Positions 1 to 12,320 of a DNA stretch of 64,000 nt are shown piece after piece; the first letter of the stretch is position 1, and the number at the start of each line of letters is the position of its first letter. Source of the stretch: Larix kaempferi. Its lineage: Eukaryota; Streptophyta; Pinopsida; Pinales; Pinaceae. The notes beneath the pieces were generated by a model, which saw nothing but the letters and a program-made list of their open reading frames with translations, did not search any database and was not told the origin of the DNA. Position numbers and translations under genes: made by a program. The stretch lies in assembly GCA_027924585.1 (NCBI GenBank), contig BSBM01000442.1:4402001-4466000 (forward strand). Direction: 5' to 3'.

Positions 1-497
1 TCTTATTGATCATATCATTTCCACTCAAGGCAATGCATTATAAATGCAAACACACAGGAAAAAATTCACTACAGGATCATAGATGGGAAATATTGTCCGC
101 CCTGAGCATAGAACAACACTATAAGAGAGTCATCAAGTGCAAATCCCTCTCTTCTTCCACAATATCACGTTTACCAATAGGAGAAAGGTCATAGGGCTAA
201 GCCCTCTCTTGCACTTCTTGCAATAGAAAGTTAGGCACACATTCATTTCATCAAAGAACATTAAAATACTTAAGAAACTAATAGATTTAGATTCACCCTA
301 TACAAGATCATGGAGGGGCAAATCCCTCTCTCCGGCATTAATATATCTAAGAGATCCTACACATGGTACATATAAATGAAATTACCCATACATCCAACAA
401 ATAATACATATGTATGCAATTACTTACACACACATGACATACACTAGAAGTATATAATAAAATTATCAAGATAAGACAATGATAGGGATGCACCCTC

Positions 498-531
<34 letters not shown>

Positions 532-590
532 AAGGATACAACCTCCAAGAGGATCGCCCTCATCCATTCTCTACACTCAATAAGTGACAT

Positions 591-631
<41 letters not shown>

Positions 632-775
632 GAGAGAGAGAGAGAGAGAGAGCCCAAAGGCCATTCCCTTCTCATCCAGCATGACCTTTATTTAACTATA
701 AAATCAAGCCAAGGATATGCCTTAAAAAATTATCATGCAGTTGTAATTACACATTAATTTCAAAGGGAAATGCCC
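1..775 (+). repeat. Left flank of gypsy A1, duplicated at 21032-21932
   Basis: This stretch aligns nearly end to end with 21032-21932, with substitutions and different microsatellite lengths. It encodes nothing I recognise; short ORFs here are not conserved as proteins between the copies. It holds an (AC)n run (about 498-525) and an (AT)n(AG)n run (about 593-652). Because this is sequence outside the LTR, its sharing implies that a block larger than the retrotransposon was copied. Confidence 0.75.
498..652. repeat. Microsatellites (AC)n, then (AT)n and (AG)n
   Basis: Pure dinucleotide runs: AC at about 498-525, AT at about 593-627 and AG at about 629-652. The same order occurs in the second copy of this flank, where the runs are longer and an inverted repeat has been added. 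Confidence 0.95.
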
Positions 776-2203
776 TGTAATACCCCCAATTTTGACATGG
801 AATGTATTTAATCAAAATTATGTAAATGATGTAAATATGCTAGTATGGATTCCTAGTTTGGAGCTCAAGGTGAAGGCCCAACTAGTGAATGGCTAGGCAT
901 GTATGCTGTATATATTTTTATTTGGACCATATGATTGGATTATCATGCCAATTTGAAATGTATGTAAATATTATGTTGGAAATTAATAAAATGGTCCAAG
1001 ATGGCTGTGTAAAGAGCACTAGAGGGGCTATGAGTCCACCAGAGGGGAAGAGGAAAGGGGGGCTATGGGGAAACCAAATACTATGTTGTCACGTTTCAAC
1101 TTTTAGAACTCATCCAAAATCTTCCATGTGCCTTAAATAAGCCAATCACCTTCTCTTGACTATTAAATCCAATCATTGATTGCAGATGTGAGGTTGGTGG
1201 GAAAAGTCACTTCATGTAGTTATTGAAGCATGGGAGTTTTGACAATCATGTTAGCTGTCAGTAGTCCTATTTCTTCTATGGTCAGAAGCTATGTCATTTT
1301 TATTTTCTCCCTTACCTCATATCCCTTGAATTCAACACTCTTTTGATCATTCTCTCATATGCAAGCTTCTACACTACGTAGAGTTTTCCATTGTTGTTCA
1401 TGACAATTACCAAACTGTGTTTAACCTAGAAATTCAAATTTGAAGACAGAGCTACATTTCTAGAAGGGAAAATAGATGGTTGTAAGCGATCATGGAGGTT
1501 GATAAAGCTAAGAATCTTTACCCATTGAGTTCAGCTACTTTCAGATGCTTGAGAAGCCATGGATTAATGTTGCAGGATGTTCTCCAATAGCTTACAACAA
1601 CTTGGACTATTATTGCACACACTAGTAAGCACTCTAAGGGTTGGATTTCCTTAGGGAACTATGGATCAATGAAGGGAAATGTCTTCCTTGTGTTATGTGG
1701 GGCAGTTGGAAGGAGTTCCATGGCTGTGAAGTCTTAGTGAGACCCCTATAGAGCTCTAGTTGATCTTTTGGCTAAGCACAGTGAGCAAAATGGGTTGTGG
1801 GTTGAGAGAGAAAATCCCGTAGGTGTTTCCTTCGCCCCGATGGCCTCATAGCCCAGCCTATGGGTGGACTCTCAGCAGAAAGAGTATATGCTAGATAGAG
1901 TGCCTATGGTTGAGTGGATAATTGCTCTTACACAGCCAGTTGCTTGGATCTTCTTTGTTTAAAGATAAGTATTCTCGTGTATTTGATGTGCAATTATTTT
2001 ATTTGTATTAATGTGATAATTATGCCTACAAATTGCATGTTGTGTGCGTGGACTTAGATAATTCCGCTATGTGTTTTATTTTCATGTCTACACATGCATT
2101 TTAGCTGTTACAATTCATAATTATGGTTATGGCAAAAAATATTGAGGGCCCAATTTAGTTAATGTCCCTTCTGATGGTCGGATTGAGGGATGGGGACGTT
2201 ACA
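776..2203 (+). repeat. 5' LTR of truncated gypsy element A1
   Basis: The LTR starts TGTAATACCCCC and ends GGGGACGTTACA, so it has TG...CA ends inside a short inverted repeat (TGTAA/TTACA). It is 1,428 bp and is followed three bases later by a tRNA-Met-type primer site. Its partner at 21933-23336 belongs to the other copy. No 3' LTR of this family is visible in the window. The ends and length suit Tekay/Del-type chromoviruses; that lineage call is inference. Confidence 0.85.
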
Positions 2204-2206
2204 GAG

Positions 2207-2218
2207 TGGTATTAGAGC
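2207..2218 (+). other. Primer binding site, A1
   Basis: TGGTATTAGAGC lies three bases after the LTR end. It differs at one base from TGGTATCAGAGC, the plant initiator tRNA-Met complement, which is present unchanged in the sister copy at 23340-23351. Confidence 0.85.
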
Positions 2219-3659
2219 TCTTGGTTGCAACATCAGAGTTGTATGGGATGGAAATGCACAGTTATAGGTAGAAATTGGAAAACAAGTTCTATTAAATGAC
2301 GAATAAGGGGCAATAGTCAATTTGGTAACAATCCCCTTATTGACGAGTTCAAATTTTATACAAATTCAAAATTTTAATATTTTGGTAATTTTATGTGGAC
2401 CCCACCAATGTCACATAGATGAGTGATGTGGAGGATCCATGTGGACAAAAGTTATGATGTGGACCCGCCACATCAGGCCTGCATATGGGTAATCGTAGAT
2501 GATGAAGTGCAGGGGTGGATGAAGATCCAACCATTGAGTGATAAGGCATATCGACGGTTGTGGCTCTTAGCGCATAAATGATATGCATGGTGATTAATAG
2601 CGGGAAGGTGCATCTCTAACCATTGGATGTTGGAGCATATCAACGGTCATGGAACACAATGCCTTGGATTTGTGCACGATAGCTAACAACAAGCGAGCGA
2701 AGATCAGACCATTGGATCTTATAGAAGATCAACGACCCAGACTCATCGTATGTCGATAAAGTACACGATGGATAAAACAAGATGAGGGGCATGTTGTGCC
2801 AAAAAAAAACTTCGGATGCATGTCACCTTTTGATTGAAAATGCCTTCCCAAGAGCTATTTTCTGAAACTGCTTCGCGGGGGAGCATTACCACTTATGGTA
2901 AAAGGGGAAACCACTAGCGCCTGATGTTGAGTGGCATGGTGGTGTGGCGACCTAGTGGTGGGGAGAAGGTGACATGGCCGTGTCACAGAGTGATAGGTAG
3001 GCCTATCTGACACATCGATAGGGACGTGTTAGGCCATATCAAGACCTTTCCACACGACAACATAATTTTTCTAAGTCAAGAAGTGGAAAATACAAAGTAG
3101 TAAATTCCATAATTCTATAGCAAGTGTTGGGAGCATCAGATCAAGGAACGGAAAATTGTTGAGTAATACTGGTTGTATGTATTATCTAAGATAATAAGAA
3201 ATTTATCCTGGTTCTCCATAGGTGATCTTCTACAGGTGTATGAAGTTGGCCTTTTGGGTTAAATGCACTTAGAGGAAAAGTGCAGAATTTGGGCCAAATT
3301 AACAATTTCCAAGGACTGTAACTTTGTGGTAAGGGTTGCAAATTGAGCATATTTATAGTCGTTGGAAATATTCCCCAATGGGGAACAAATTTAAAGAGTT
3401 AAATTATGAATTGGTGATTCATATGATTATATAATTTGATCAGAAAAGTGCATGTAGCCATAATTGACAAAAATTGTCAATATGGGTAACTTGCAGAATA
3501 TATGAAAATTGAATTTTATTTTGTAATAAATCTAACAAATGTGTTTATATCAACACTTTTGCATATTCATAATCATATTAGTGACTGTTAAAGGGTCAAT
3601 GGTGAGTACAATGCAGTTGAGAAACCTTTGATCTTGGTTGGGCCTAGAAGGTAATCATC
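2219..3659 (+). other. Untranslated leader of A1
   Basis: This is 1.4 kb between the primer site and the gag start. It aligns with 23352-24798 of the second copy. I see no conserved ORF or RNA gene in it. Confidence 0.7.
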
Positions 3660-4988
3660 ATGGATTATGCACATGATCCTTATGAAGTTGAGGCAGATGC
3701 AATGGGAGAGAATATTCAAATTGAGAATCAAGAGACAAAATCCAATGGTAGGAGAAAACAAGTGAGTCCCCCAGACATTGCAGATACCATGAGGAGCCTA
3801 AGGGTGGAGCTGTAGAGTTATAGAGAAGACAACGAGATGCTACTTAGAGCTCAAGAAGAGTAGAAACAGTTGAATGCAGCTATGCTCCAAAGTCTGACAG
3901 ACATTCATAGAAAGATTAACTCTGGACATCACTCATAAAATCAAGATAAGAGTGGGAGTATCTCAAGGAGGAATTATCACAATAGGTCCCATAATTCAAG
4001 AAGGATTTATAGAGGTAGGTCATACACTCCAGAAATATCTTCTAGCGAGTCATTTGACTCTAAGGATTCCACTGAAGGATCAAGATCTTCATCTCATAGG
4101 AAGAAGAGGAAGAATTATTCAAAGAAAAACTCACACGAATAATTCAGGAAGGCCAATCCTACCACATTTTACGGTGAGATAAAATCTTTTGAAGAAGCTA
4201 AGGCTTGGATTCTTGGGACGAGGAAGTATTTCCAAGTCCAAGACTACTCAGGGAACATGAAAGAAAGAGTGGCTATATTCAATCTGAATGGAAGAGAATA
4301 TGTATGGTGGGATCACCTTAGGGAAGTGAAGAATATCAATGAAAGGAAGATAGTGTGGAAGCAATTCAAGAAATACTTCAAGAAAACTTACCTCTCTAAT
4401 AGGTACTATGATGGCAAAATTAAAGAATTCCATGAGTTAAAGTTGGGACAAATGACTATGGATGAATATGCAAATAAATTTTTGGAGTTTCTAAGTTATG
4501 TCAAGTATATTAGGGATGATAAAGTCAAAATTCAATGTTTTCTAAGTGGGCTTCCTCAATCCTACAAAGATATAATTGAGTTTGATGAGCCTCAAACTCT
4601 AGACGAGGCCATAAGAAAGGTTAGGTATTGTTATGATCAAGCCAAAAGCAAGCCATATTTCCATAAGGAATGGAAGGACAAGAAGAATGAGAAGTTCGAT
4701 CAAAGGAAGAAAGGGTTCAAGCCTTCTCATTTTAGAAATCAGCCAAGGCAACCACCACAAGTTATGACAAAGACAACTAAGATGATAGGATACAAGACAA
4801 GAGAGCCAAGAGAGCCACTTCAATGTTGGGGATGTGGAGAGGACCATTTGATTAGGAATTTTCCACATCAGAATGGGAGTGCAAAGCAAGTTCACAACAT
4901 CCAAGAGGCTGAAACTGTGGGTCAAGTGGAAAGGATTGTCCCTAGGATTTATGGTGCACTAGAGGACCACCAAGCAGATCATCAATAA
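3660..4988 (+). pseudogene. gypsy A1 gag, disrupted
   Basis: Capsid/nucleocapsid precursor of a Ty3/gypsy element. The start is the ATG at 3660. Stops at 3813-3815 and 3861-3863 interrupt the N-terminal part; at both sites the sister copy reads Gln (CAA, CAG). An open stretch 4257-4988 (243 codons) keeps the core gag domain, with the WWDHLR and QFKKYF segments and the YLSNRYYD region. It ends in a CX2CX3HX4C zinc knuckle beginning CWGCGEDH. The last Cys of that knuckle is Phe here (RNFPH) but is retained in the sister copy (RNCPH), so this copy would bind RNA poorly even if translated. Confidence 0.85.
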
Positions 4989-5480
4989 ATTTTGGTTGAG
5001 ATTGAAGGTAACATTGCTAAGTAGTCTATTTCTATTTTGATTGAACCTGGATATACTCACAGTTATATCAGTCCTAAAATTGTTGAGATTTGTGCTTTTA
5101 AGAAAACCAAGCATAATAAGTCATGGTTGGTCAAACTAGCCATAGGAACCAAGATTAACGTTAGTGAGATGGTGGATAAATGTCCATTAGAAATGAGTGG
5201 ACTATCCACTTGTGTAAATCTTAATATTTTACCACTTGGTTCATATGACATTCTCATTGGAATGGACTAGTTGGAAGCACATAGAGTTAAATTTGATTGC
5301 TACAACAAGAGTTTTGAGTGTATTGACGATGAAGGAAACCCAAGGGTTGTGGAAGGAATTCAAAAGGAAATTCCTGTTAGGCATATTTCAGCCATGCAAT
5401 TAAAGAAATTATGTAGAAAAGGTTGTCAATTGTATGCATCTCATTTATTGGAAAAAATAGAAAATGAAATTCCAAAATTG
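4989..5480 (+). pseudogene. gypsy A1 aspartic protease region, degraded
   Basis: This follows gag in the normal gypsy order. A protease-like segment reads ILIEPGYTHSYISPK, where an active enzyme would have a D-[ST]-G type triad. The sister copy has LIDPRSTQSYI, so the ancestor was probably DPG-ST. Reading frames are broken at 5268-5270 (TAG). The later NILPLGSYDILIGMD segment matches the usual flap and C-terminal protease region. The segment stops where Copia-1 inserted; RT resumes after 12933. Confidence 0.75.
5476..5480. other. Target-site duplication AATTG, left of Copia-1
   Basis: AATTG directly precedes the copia LTR and is repeated at 12929-12933. The uninterrupted sister copy has a single equivalent site near 26573. 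Confidence 0.95.
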
Positions 5481-6088
5481 TGTTAAATTTTTAGTATTAA
5501 ATCACAATACTATAGGATCTTTGCTGAGAGAATAACATCTACAGTATATCAATGCATGACAATCATAATATGAAAAGCATCACAAGCATCACAAGAATCA
5601 AAAGCATAGAGACAAGAGACACAGAGTTTCCGTGGGGAAAACCCTAAGGTGAAAAACCCCACAACTTCCTCAGAGATAGAGAGAGTAATGGCTCAACCAA
5701 AATACAACCAAATAACACTGAGATAGTCTCCTAGCAGATGATCCTCCTCCTCCTCACTAGTGCGCCTCTTTTCAGAGAGAGAGATAGTTACTTTTCCGAG
5801 TGAGTAAAATAGAGATCTCCTATCTCTATTTATACTCACCTTTTTGCCCAGTGACCTACTGGGGCCGACTTGTCTACTTAGATACACCCACATTATATTT
5901 TATATTAATCAGGGCCGACCCCATAAGGTGGTCTAATAACCCATCGACAAGTACACACACTTACGACACTTGTCAATCCACATGATGACACTTCCTTATA
6001 GAGGAATAACACATCTCTTATAAGGGTACAATAAATATATATATAATATACAGATGAAATACATTCCAAAGTTACATATACATCAACA
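5481..6088 (-). repeat. 3' LTR of Copia-1
   Basis: 608 bp, TGTTAAAT...CATCAACA in plus-strand reading. It matches 12321-12928 in length and at all but about nine positions. A TATAAATA box lies on the minus strand at 5827-5834. Confidence 0.97.
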
Positions 6089-6098
6089 CTCCCTCTTA
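6089..6098 (-). other. Polypurine tract of Copia-1
   Basis: Read on the minus strand this is TTAAGAGGGAG directly abutting the 3' LTR. The same arrangement (TTAAGGGGGAG) adjoins the 3' LTR of Copia-2. It is the expected plus-strand DNA primer. Confidence 0.85.
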
Positions 6099-6336
6099 AC
6101 TAGGAAGGTATTTCTTGACACAGATCTGCTAGACAAGTGTTCTTCTCTGGATTATCGTCATCGATGCATCGTCATCATCATCGTCACTGCTGCTACTATC
6201 TCAACCAATCTTTGTCTCTACTCGTCATAGGAAGTTCTACAGAGCCAGTCCTTTTTCATACTGGATGTAGGCCCACCACCTGCAGGTCTTCATCATCACT
6301 GGCCATACTGTGGAATCCTCAGGACTTATTACGTGC

Positions 6337-6920
6337 GTCACAAAACCTCGAAAGAGCATCCCAGGCTGTTACGAGCACACGGCTCTACCTATAGGATCTC
6401 CCAGGGCACAAATTACATGTGACCTCACCACAAAACCTCGAAAGAGAATCCCAGGACTGATTACGAGCACAAGGCTCAACCTATCGGATCTCCCAGGGCA
6501 CAAATTACATGTGGTCACCACAAAACCTCGAAAGAGCATCCCAGGACTGATTACGAGCACACAGCTCAACCTATCGGATCTCCCAGGGCACAAATTACAT
6601 GTGGTCATGGCAAAACCTCAAAAGAGCATTTCAGGATGTTACGGGTACACAACTCCGACCTGAAATCTCCCAGGGCACAAATTACATGCCATAGGACAAA
6701 ACCTCGAAAGAGCATCTGCCAGATATCCCAGGGCACAAATTACATGCCATAGGCAAAACCTCGAAAGACTATCTGCAAATCTCCCAGGGCACAAATTATA
6801 TGTCCTCCCAAGCAAAACCTCGAAAGAGCATTTGCTAGATGTCCAAGGGCACCGAATTACATGCCATAGGCAAAACCTCGAAAGACCATCTGCAAATCTC
6901 CCAGGGCACAAATTACATGC
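6337..6920 (-). repeat. Minisatellite array 1 in Copia-1 3' region
   Basis: About eight tandem units share AAAACCTCGAAAGAGCAT and CCCAGGGCACAAATTACATG. The first four units are about 90 bp; the later ones are shortened to about 58 bp by loss of the middle part. ORFs across it simply repeat with the unit and carry no recognisable domain. It lies between the pol stop and the polypurine tract. Confidence 0.9.
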
Positions 6921-6987
6921 TTATCTGCACAACCTGATCCACGGCCACAGAGTATCAACCTGATACTCACCATACATCATCCTGATG

Positions 6988-7345
6988 TATCCACGATCAT
7001 CCTGATCATCATCACTGCAACGTCCTGCTGCATGTCATCTGGAGCAATATCCTGAAGCTCGTCATCTATGATCATCCTGATCATCACTGCAACATCCTGC
7101 TGCATGTCATATGGAGCAACATCCTGAAGCTCATCATCTATGATCATCCTGATCATCACTGCAACATCCTGCTGCATGTCATCTGGAGCAACATCCTGAA
7201 GCTCATCATCTATGATCATCCTGATCATCACTGCAACATCCTGCTGCATGTCATCTGGAGCAACATCCTGAAGTTCATCATCTATGATCATCCTGATCAT
7301 CACTGCATCTACCTGATGCATACCAAGTATCTACCTGATACATAT
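6988..7345 (-). repeat. 72-bp minisatellite array 2 in Copia-1
   Basis: Units of 72 bp, about four and a half copies, each containing ATCATCCTGATCATCACTGC. Because 72 is a multiple of three, a repetitive 24-residue reading frame appears on the minus strand; I treat it as fortuitous. Confidence 0.9.
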
Positions 7346-7600
7346 CATCATACATGATCCTCCTGATCATCAATGTATCCACCTGATACAAATACAAATT
7401 CATGATATATATCACCATACATGATCTACCTGATCATACAATGTATCTACCTGATACATATACAGATACATGGTCCAAGCATCCAACATGATGCATACAT
7501 ACATACATAAAATGATCCAACTGATCATATCCAGCATCCAACATGATGCGTACATACATACATAAAAATGATCCAACTGATCATATCCAAGCAGAAACCG
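7346..7600 (-). repeat. Further short tandem repeats in Copia-1 3' region
   Basis: Imperfect copies of a CTACCTGATACATAT-containing unit, then two copies of a roughly 60-bp unit containing CCAACATGATGC and ACATACATACATAA. Noncoding. 7601-7699 is unique spacer up to the pol stop. Confidence 0.75.
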
Positions 7601-7699
7601 GAACATCATCCTGATGCTCATCATCCAGCGCTTACATCCACAACCATGTGAAGGATCCTCCTTCCAACATGCTTGGAATGGCTTCAGCAAATGTGTCCA

Positions 7700-10600
7700 T
7701 CACTTCTTCCTTGAAGTGTCCTCGATCTGAAGAACGCCAAGCCTCTCTCTGAAGTACTCGAACTTCACTCTGGCTAGTGGCTTCGTCAGCACATTTGCAA
7801 TCTGCTCGTCCGTCGCAACATACAGGAGCTTCACAGCTCCTCTCTGCACCATATCCCTGATATAGTGATATTTGATCTCTATGTGTTTCGACCTGTCATG
7901 AAACACTGGGTTCTCGGACAGCTTCACACAACTCTGGTTATCACAAAAGATACCAGTAGCCTCCAACGGGAGATCAAATAACTCAGACAGTAGCTTCCAT
8001 AGCCATACTGCCTCACAACTAGCTGAACAGGCTGCAACATACTCTGCCTCAGCTGTACTCAGTGCTACACAGGACTGCTTCCTGCTAAACCAAGAGATCA
8101 CACCTGATCCCATACTGAAGCAACACCCAGATGTGCTCTTCCTATCTGTAGCACTGCCAGCCCAATCTGAATCAACATAACCCTGCAGGTTAAACTTTTG
8201 ATTCACCTCATACCTGAGCCCATAATCCACTGTACCCTTCAGGTACCTCAGAACATGCTTTACAGCAACCAGGTGAACACTCCTCGGATCCGTCAGGAAC
8301 TGGCTCAATGTGTTCACAGCAAAGCAAATGTCTGGTCTCGTGTTCGTCAGGTACATCAAGGACCCAATCATCTGACGATACATAGAGACATCAACTGGCT
8401 CAGATGAAGCATCACATAGAAGCTTCAGATTCGATGCCATCAGTGTGGCCATGGCCTTGCAATCCATCATCCCGAATCTCTTCAGGATATCTACTGTGTA
8501 CTTCCCTTGACCAAGGAAGATCCCACCTGCATTCTGGCACACCTCCATACCTAGGAAATAGTGCATCATTCCCAAATCTTTCATATCGAATTCAGCTGCA
8601 AGCTTCCTCTTAGTATCTGCAATCAGTCTGTCATCTCCTGTCACAAATAGGTCATCCACATACAGGAGTAGAATCACTGGATTCCCTTCCTCAACCTTGT
8701 AGTAAAGGTTGGAATCTGCTTTACTCTTGGTAAAGCCCAAGCTAGATAGAAAACTGTCCATCCTTCCATACCAAGTTCTGGGAGCTTGCTTCAAGCCATA
8801 CAAGGCTTTCTTCAATCTGCACACATATGACTCCCTGTCATGTATTTCAAAACCGAGTGGCTGTTCCACATATACTTCCTCTTCTACTACACCATTCAGG
8901 AAAGCAGTCTTGACATCCATCTGGTGTATTTTCCATTTCATTGCTGCAGCCAGGGCAAGTACTGTTCTGATGGAAGTATACCTGGCTACAGGTGCAAAGG
9001 TTTCTTCATAATCTATTCCTTCTTTCTGAGAGAAACCACGAGCTACGAATCTTGCTTTGTATTTTTCTACACTGCCATCTGCAGCGTGTTTGATTTTGTA
9101 GATCCACTTGGAAGTCACAATAGACTTCTCTTTAGGTCTTGGGACAACATCCCAAACATCATTCTTCATTATTGATTGGTATTCCTCAACCATAGCATCC
9201 TTCCATTCTTTCTTTTCTGCTGCCTCTTCATAATTGGAAGGCTCTTTGTTCATAATGTCACAGAGTAAAGCAACATAACTGGTGTGTGATCTGGTTCTCT
9301 TCTTTGCTCTGTGTTCTTCTTCTGGAATGCCAAATCTTTCTGCATCATGAATGAGCTCTCTAGCCCATACAGGTTTCCTCTTGTGAGAGTTATCCTCACG
9401 GGGTGGATCTACAGGTTCTTGTGGATCTTCAAGCTCATGAACAGTTTCTGGAACTGCTTCAGTCATGATAGTGTCCTGAAATCTTGTTTCCTTAGGTTCT
9501 TCATAAACTTCGGTAGGTGCCTTTCTTGATTTGATGAATGCTGAGTTTTCATCAAATGTTACATCCCTACTAACATCAATTTTCTTGAACCCTGGAAAGT
9601 ATATTCTGTAAGCCTTCGAGCTTTCACTATAACCCACAAAGATGCCCTTCTTTCCTGAAGGATCTAGTTTAGTCCTCTTCTCTTTTGGGACATGAGTATA
9701 TACTGGACAACCAAATATTCTAAGATGGCTGACTTCAGGTTTCTTACCAGAAAAGACCTCTTCTGGTGTCTTTTTGTCCAATATCTTGTGGGGTGTTCTG
9801 TTCTGCACATATACAGCTGTTCTAGCTGCTTCTGCCCATAGATGCATAGGAAGATCATGGTCATGCAACATTGCCCTTGCTACTTCCATGATAGTTGTGT
9901 TCTTCCTTTCTGCAACTCCATTCTGTTGAGGATTATAAGGAGCAGTCAACTCCCTCTTAATCCCTGAATCACTGCAAAGCTTCTTGAAGTCACTTGAGGT
10001 TAATTCTCCACCATTGTCAGATCTGAATGTCTTGATTTTCTTGTCAGTTTGATTCTCCATCAAGGTTTTGAATTCCTTGAATTTATCAAGCACCTCATCT
10101 TTTCCCTTCAAGAAGTATACCCAAGTCTTCCTGGAGAAGTCATCAATAAATGATACGTAGTAAACATACCCACTCAGGGAACTGGATGACATAGGGCCAC
10201 ATACATCTGAGTGGATGATTTCCAGAATGTCTTTTGCCTTGCTTTCACTGCTTGGGAAAGCCTTCTTAATGTTCTTACCTTTTGCACATCCTTTGCAAAC
10301 ACCTTCATGTTTGGTCTTGATTTCAGGAAGACCCTTTACTGCCTTGCTTGCAATTGGAAGTGCCCTATAGTGCATATGAGCAAGTCTTCTATGCCAAAGT
10401 TCACTTGGCTCCATGGATTCATGTATCATGCCATGTTCAGGTTGTCCCTTCAATTTATACAGTCCTCCCTCTTGCTCTCCAATCACTACTGCATCATCTA
10501 TGGTCTTTCCCTTTGGCCACATTAGGACTTGGCCATCAACAAATGCAACCCTCATACCTTTTGCATCTAAAGCAGAGATGGAGAGTAAGTTCTTCTTGAG

Positions 10601-11746
10601 CCCAGGTACATAGAGGACTTCCTTCATCTTCAGAGATTTTCCAGAATCTAGGTTGTAGGAGGCTTCACCACTTCCTTTGATTGGGTATTGATAATCATCC
10701 CCAAGTTTCACCTTATGGGGTGATTCATGTTCAGAAAGGTTCACAAAAGATTCCTTGAACCCAGTCATGTGTTTGGAAGCCCCACTATCAATCAACCAAT
10801 CATTACAACTATGGGAGATGGTACCTGTGAGTGCAGAGATCAAAACATACTCTTCTTCACTTGATGAGTCATCATCACTACTACTTTCTGCCCTAGCCTT
10901 CTTCTTTGGAGGTTCATCATCTTCGGCAGCATGAGCATGATATCTTCTTTTATTATTCTTTTTCTTTTTGTTGAAGTTGTTGTTGTTGTCCTTCTTCTTC
11001 TTGGGACAATTTGAAGCAAAGTGTCCCTTCTCATTGCAACTGAAGCATCTGAGATCTTTCTTATCTTTATGATAATGGTGGTGAGAGGATATTCTATTAT
11101 GAGATGATTCCTTCTTGGATTTACCTCTTTTGGTGTGAGCTGCAAGAGCTTGATCTTCACCTCCCATCTTTTCTTCACGAGCTATAAGTCTAGCTTCTTC
11201 TTGAGAGCATTCTTCCCGAAGTCTACTGAAGGAGATCAACTTATTTCTTGCACAAATTCCTTGAATAAAGGAATCCCATGACCTGGGTAGGCCATTCAAA
11301 GTGGTCATCACTACTTCACCATTCTCCACCATTTCATCCACTGGTTCTAGTTGTTCCTTGATTTGGGAGACCCTTGAAAAATAAGATTGAATGGTTTCTC
11401 CATTCTGAAACTTTACTGCTTTCAATTGGTTTCGTAGGGTCATCTTCCGATTTATGTTCTTTCCTTCAAATAGCTTGGTCAAGGATTCAAACATCTCCTT
11501 GGGTGTCTTGAGAGAAGACACATGGGGTATGAAATGGTCTTTGATAGAATCAGCAATGATTCTCTTTGCCTTGACCAAGTTCTTCTTGTGCAATGCCTTG
11601 GCCTCTTCATCCTCTGGGATAGGGATGTCTTCTTTCACATATGAGTCCAACTCATTCTCTTCCAGGATTAGCCCAATCCTATACTTCCAGGCTCGGAAGT
11701 TATCAGCCCCTTCAAGCTTATCCTCAAGCTTGGTGTGGAGAGACAT
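7700..11746 (-). CDS. Copia-1 gag-pol polyprotein, intact
   Basis: A single 1,348-codon frame encoding all copia functions. I start it at the ATG at 11746 ([13 protein letters not shown]), which aligns with the start of the Copia-2 protein; the frame extends 16 codons further upstream only through a GTG. Approximate residues: gag domain 1-230; zinc knuckle [14 protein letters not shown] at 234-247; basic/acidic linker 250-300; protease LIDSGAS at 318-324; integrase His/His/Cys/Cys at 452, 457, 484 and 487 with D514, D577 and E613; reverse transcriptase from about 860 with [10 protein letters not shown] at 941-950 and LLLYVDD at 1024-1030; RNase H with GYVDSDWAG near 1187 and the STAEAEY motif near 1228. 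Every catalytic residue I looked for is present. No envelope-like ORF follows. Confidence 0.97.
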   Translation of the reverse strand: MSLHTKLEDKLEGADNFRAWKYRIGLILEENELDSYVKEDIPIPEDEEAKALHKKNLVKAKRIIADSIKDHFIPHVSSLKTPKEMFESLTKLFEGKNINRKMTLRNQLKAVKFQNGETIQSYFSRVSQIKEQLEPVDEMVENGEVVMTTLNGLPRSWDSFIQGICARNKLISFSRLREECSQEEARLIAREEKMGGEDQALAAHTKRGKSKKESSHNRISSHHHYHKDKKDLRCFSCNEKGHFASNCPKKKKDNNNNFNKKKKNNKRRYHAHAAEDDEPPKKKARAESSSDDDSSSEEEYVLISALTGTISHSCNDWLIDSGASKHMTGFKESFVNLSEHESPHKVKLGDDYQYPIKGSGEASYNLDSGKSLKMKEVLYVPGLKKNLLSISALDAKGMRVAFVDGQVLMWPKGKTIDDAVVIGEQEGGLYKLKGQPEHGMIHESMEPSELWHRRLAHMHYRALPIASKAVKGLPEIKTKHEGVCKGCAKGKNIKKAFPSSESKAKDILEIIHSDVCGPMSSSSLSGYVYYVSFIDDFSRKTWVYFLKGKDEVLDKFKEFKTLMENQTDKKIKTFRSDNGGELTSSDFKKLCSDSGIKRELTAPYNPQQNGVAERKNTTIMEVARAMLHDHDLPMHLWAEAARTAVYVQNRTPHKILDKKTPEEVFSGKKPEVSHLRIFGCPVYTHVPKEKRTKLDPSGKKGIFVGYSESSKAYRIYFPGFKKIDVSRDVTFDENSAFIKSRKAPTEVYEEPKETRFQDTIMTEAVPETVHELEDPQEPVDPPREDNSHKRKPVWARELIHDAERFGIPEEEHRAKKRTRSHTSYVALLCDIMNKEPSNYEEAAEKKEWKDAMVEEYQSIMKNDVWDVVPRPKEKSIVTSKWIYKIKHAADGSVEKYKARFVARGFSQKEGIDYEETFAPVARYTSIRTVLALAAAMKWKIHQMDVKTAFLNGVVEEEVYVEQPLGFEIHDRESYVCRLKKALYGLKQAPRTWYGRMDSFLSSLGFTKSKADSNLYYKVEEGNPVILLLYVDDLFVTGDDRLIADTKRKLAAEFDMKDLGMMHYFLGMEVCQNAGGIFLGQGKYTVDILKRFGMMDCKAMATLMASNLKLLCDASSEPVDVSMYRQMIGSLMYLTNTRPDICFAVNTLSQFLTDPRSVHLVAVKHVLRYLKGTVDYGLRYEVNQKFNLQGYVDSDWAGSATDRKSTSGCCFSMGSGVISWFSRKQSCVALSTAEAEYVAACSASCEAVWLWKLLSELFDLPLEATGIFCDNQSCVKLSENPVFHDRSKHIEIKYHYIRDMVQRGAVKLLYVATDEQIANVLTKPLARVKFEYFRERLGVLQIEDTSRKK

Positions 11747-12308
11747 CTTTAAGAGTACTTCAAATGGAAATAGAAAAGATTTAGGACTTACCACTTGAAG
11801 TGCTGAAAACTGGATCTGGTCCCGGATTAGGGTTTTTCAGAGAAACCCTAAAAATTCAAAATGTGAATTTCAAAATTCTGAAAGGATAGAAAGATGCGCC
11901 TTGGAGAGCTGATCAGCCTAGTACATTTAGAATTTGAGATCAGCAAATTTTTGCCCTTCAAAATTGCCTTTTTGTCCTCCCGGGTTCACTAGGGAGAGCC
12001 CTGAATTAAGGTTTGAGTTTCCCGGAGATCTACCCAGCCAAAAATCTCGATCCAAAGCTCTAACCTTCGATTTTTGCAAGGAGCTTCCAGCTATGCCTTC
12101 AGTTTCCAGAAATTCCTATTTTTGTGGAAACCCTAATTTTCAGGGCCAAATTTGAAAATGCTCGGAACTGAATTCTGATTGGACAGATATATGCGCCTTG
12201 ATGAGTAGATCCAATCTACTATACTGAATTTCAAAAATCTGTGGAGAGAAATCCAATAAACAAGGAATACAAGCTTCCGTCACTGCAAAATGTCTTCTTC
12301 TCAGTTAA
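11747..12308 (-). other. Untranslated leader of Copia-1
   Basis: 560 bp between the primer site and the gag ATG. A stretch resembles the Copia-2 leader, with GGGTAGA-TCTCCGGGAAA-like wording, but is present once here and three times there. GTAAGT, a good 5' splice-site match, lies at 11791-11786, 45 bases before the ATG. Confidence 0.8.
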
Positions 12309-12320
12309 GCTCTGATACCA
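12309..12320 (-). other. Primer binding site, Copia-1
   Basis: On the minus strand this reads TGGTATCAGAGC directly against the 5' LTR, a perfect match to the usual initiator tRNA-Met primer complement. Confidence 0.95.

Noticed and set aside
889-1140. 83-codon ORF, partly shared with 22088-22276
   Set aside because: It lies inside the A LTR, and the shared part is explained by LTR homology; indels between copies shift the frame.
2391-2588. Minus-strand ORF also at 23526-23723
   Set aside because: Within the untranslated leader of A; the copies differ by substitutions typical of noncoding drift and no domain is seen.
6977-7321. 24-residue-repeat ORF in Copia-1 3' region
   Set aside because: Caused by a 72-bp repeat length divisible by three; no domain and no equivalent protein in Copia-2.
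6337-7345. CRISPR-like repeat array
   Set aside because: Units are directly adjacent minisatellites without unique spacers, in a plant retrotransposon.
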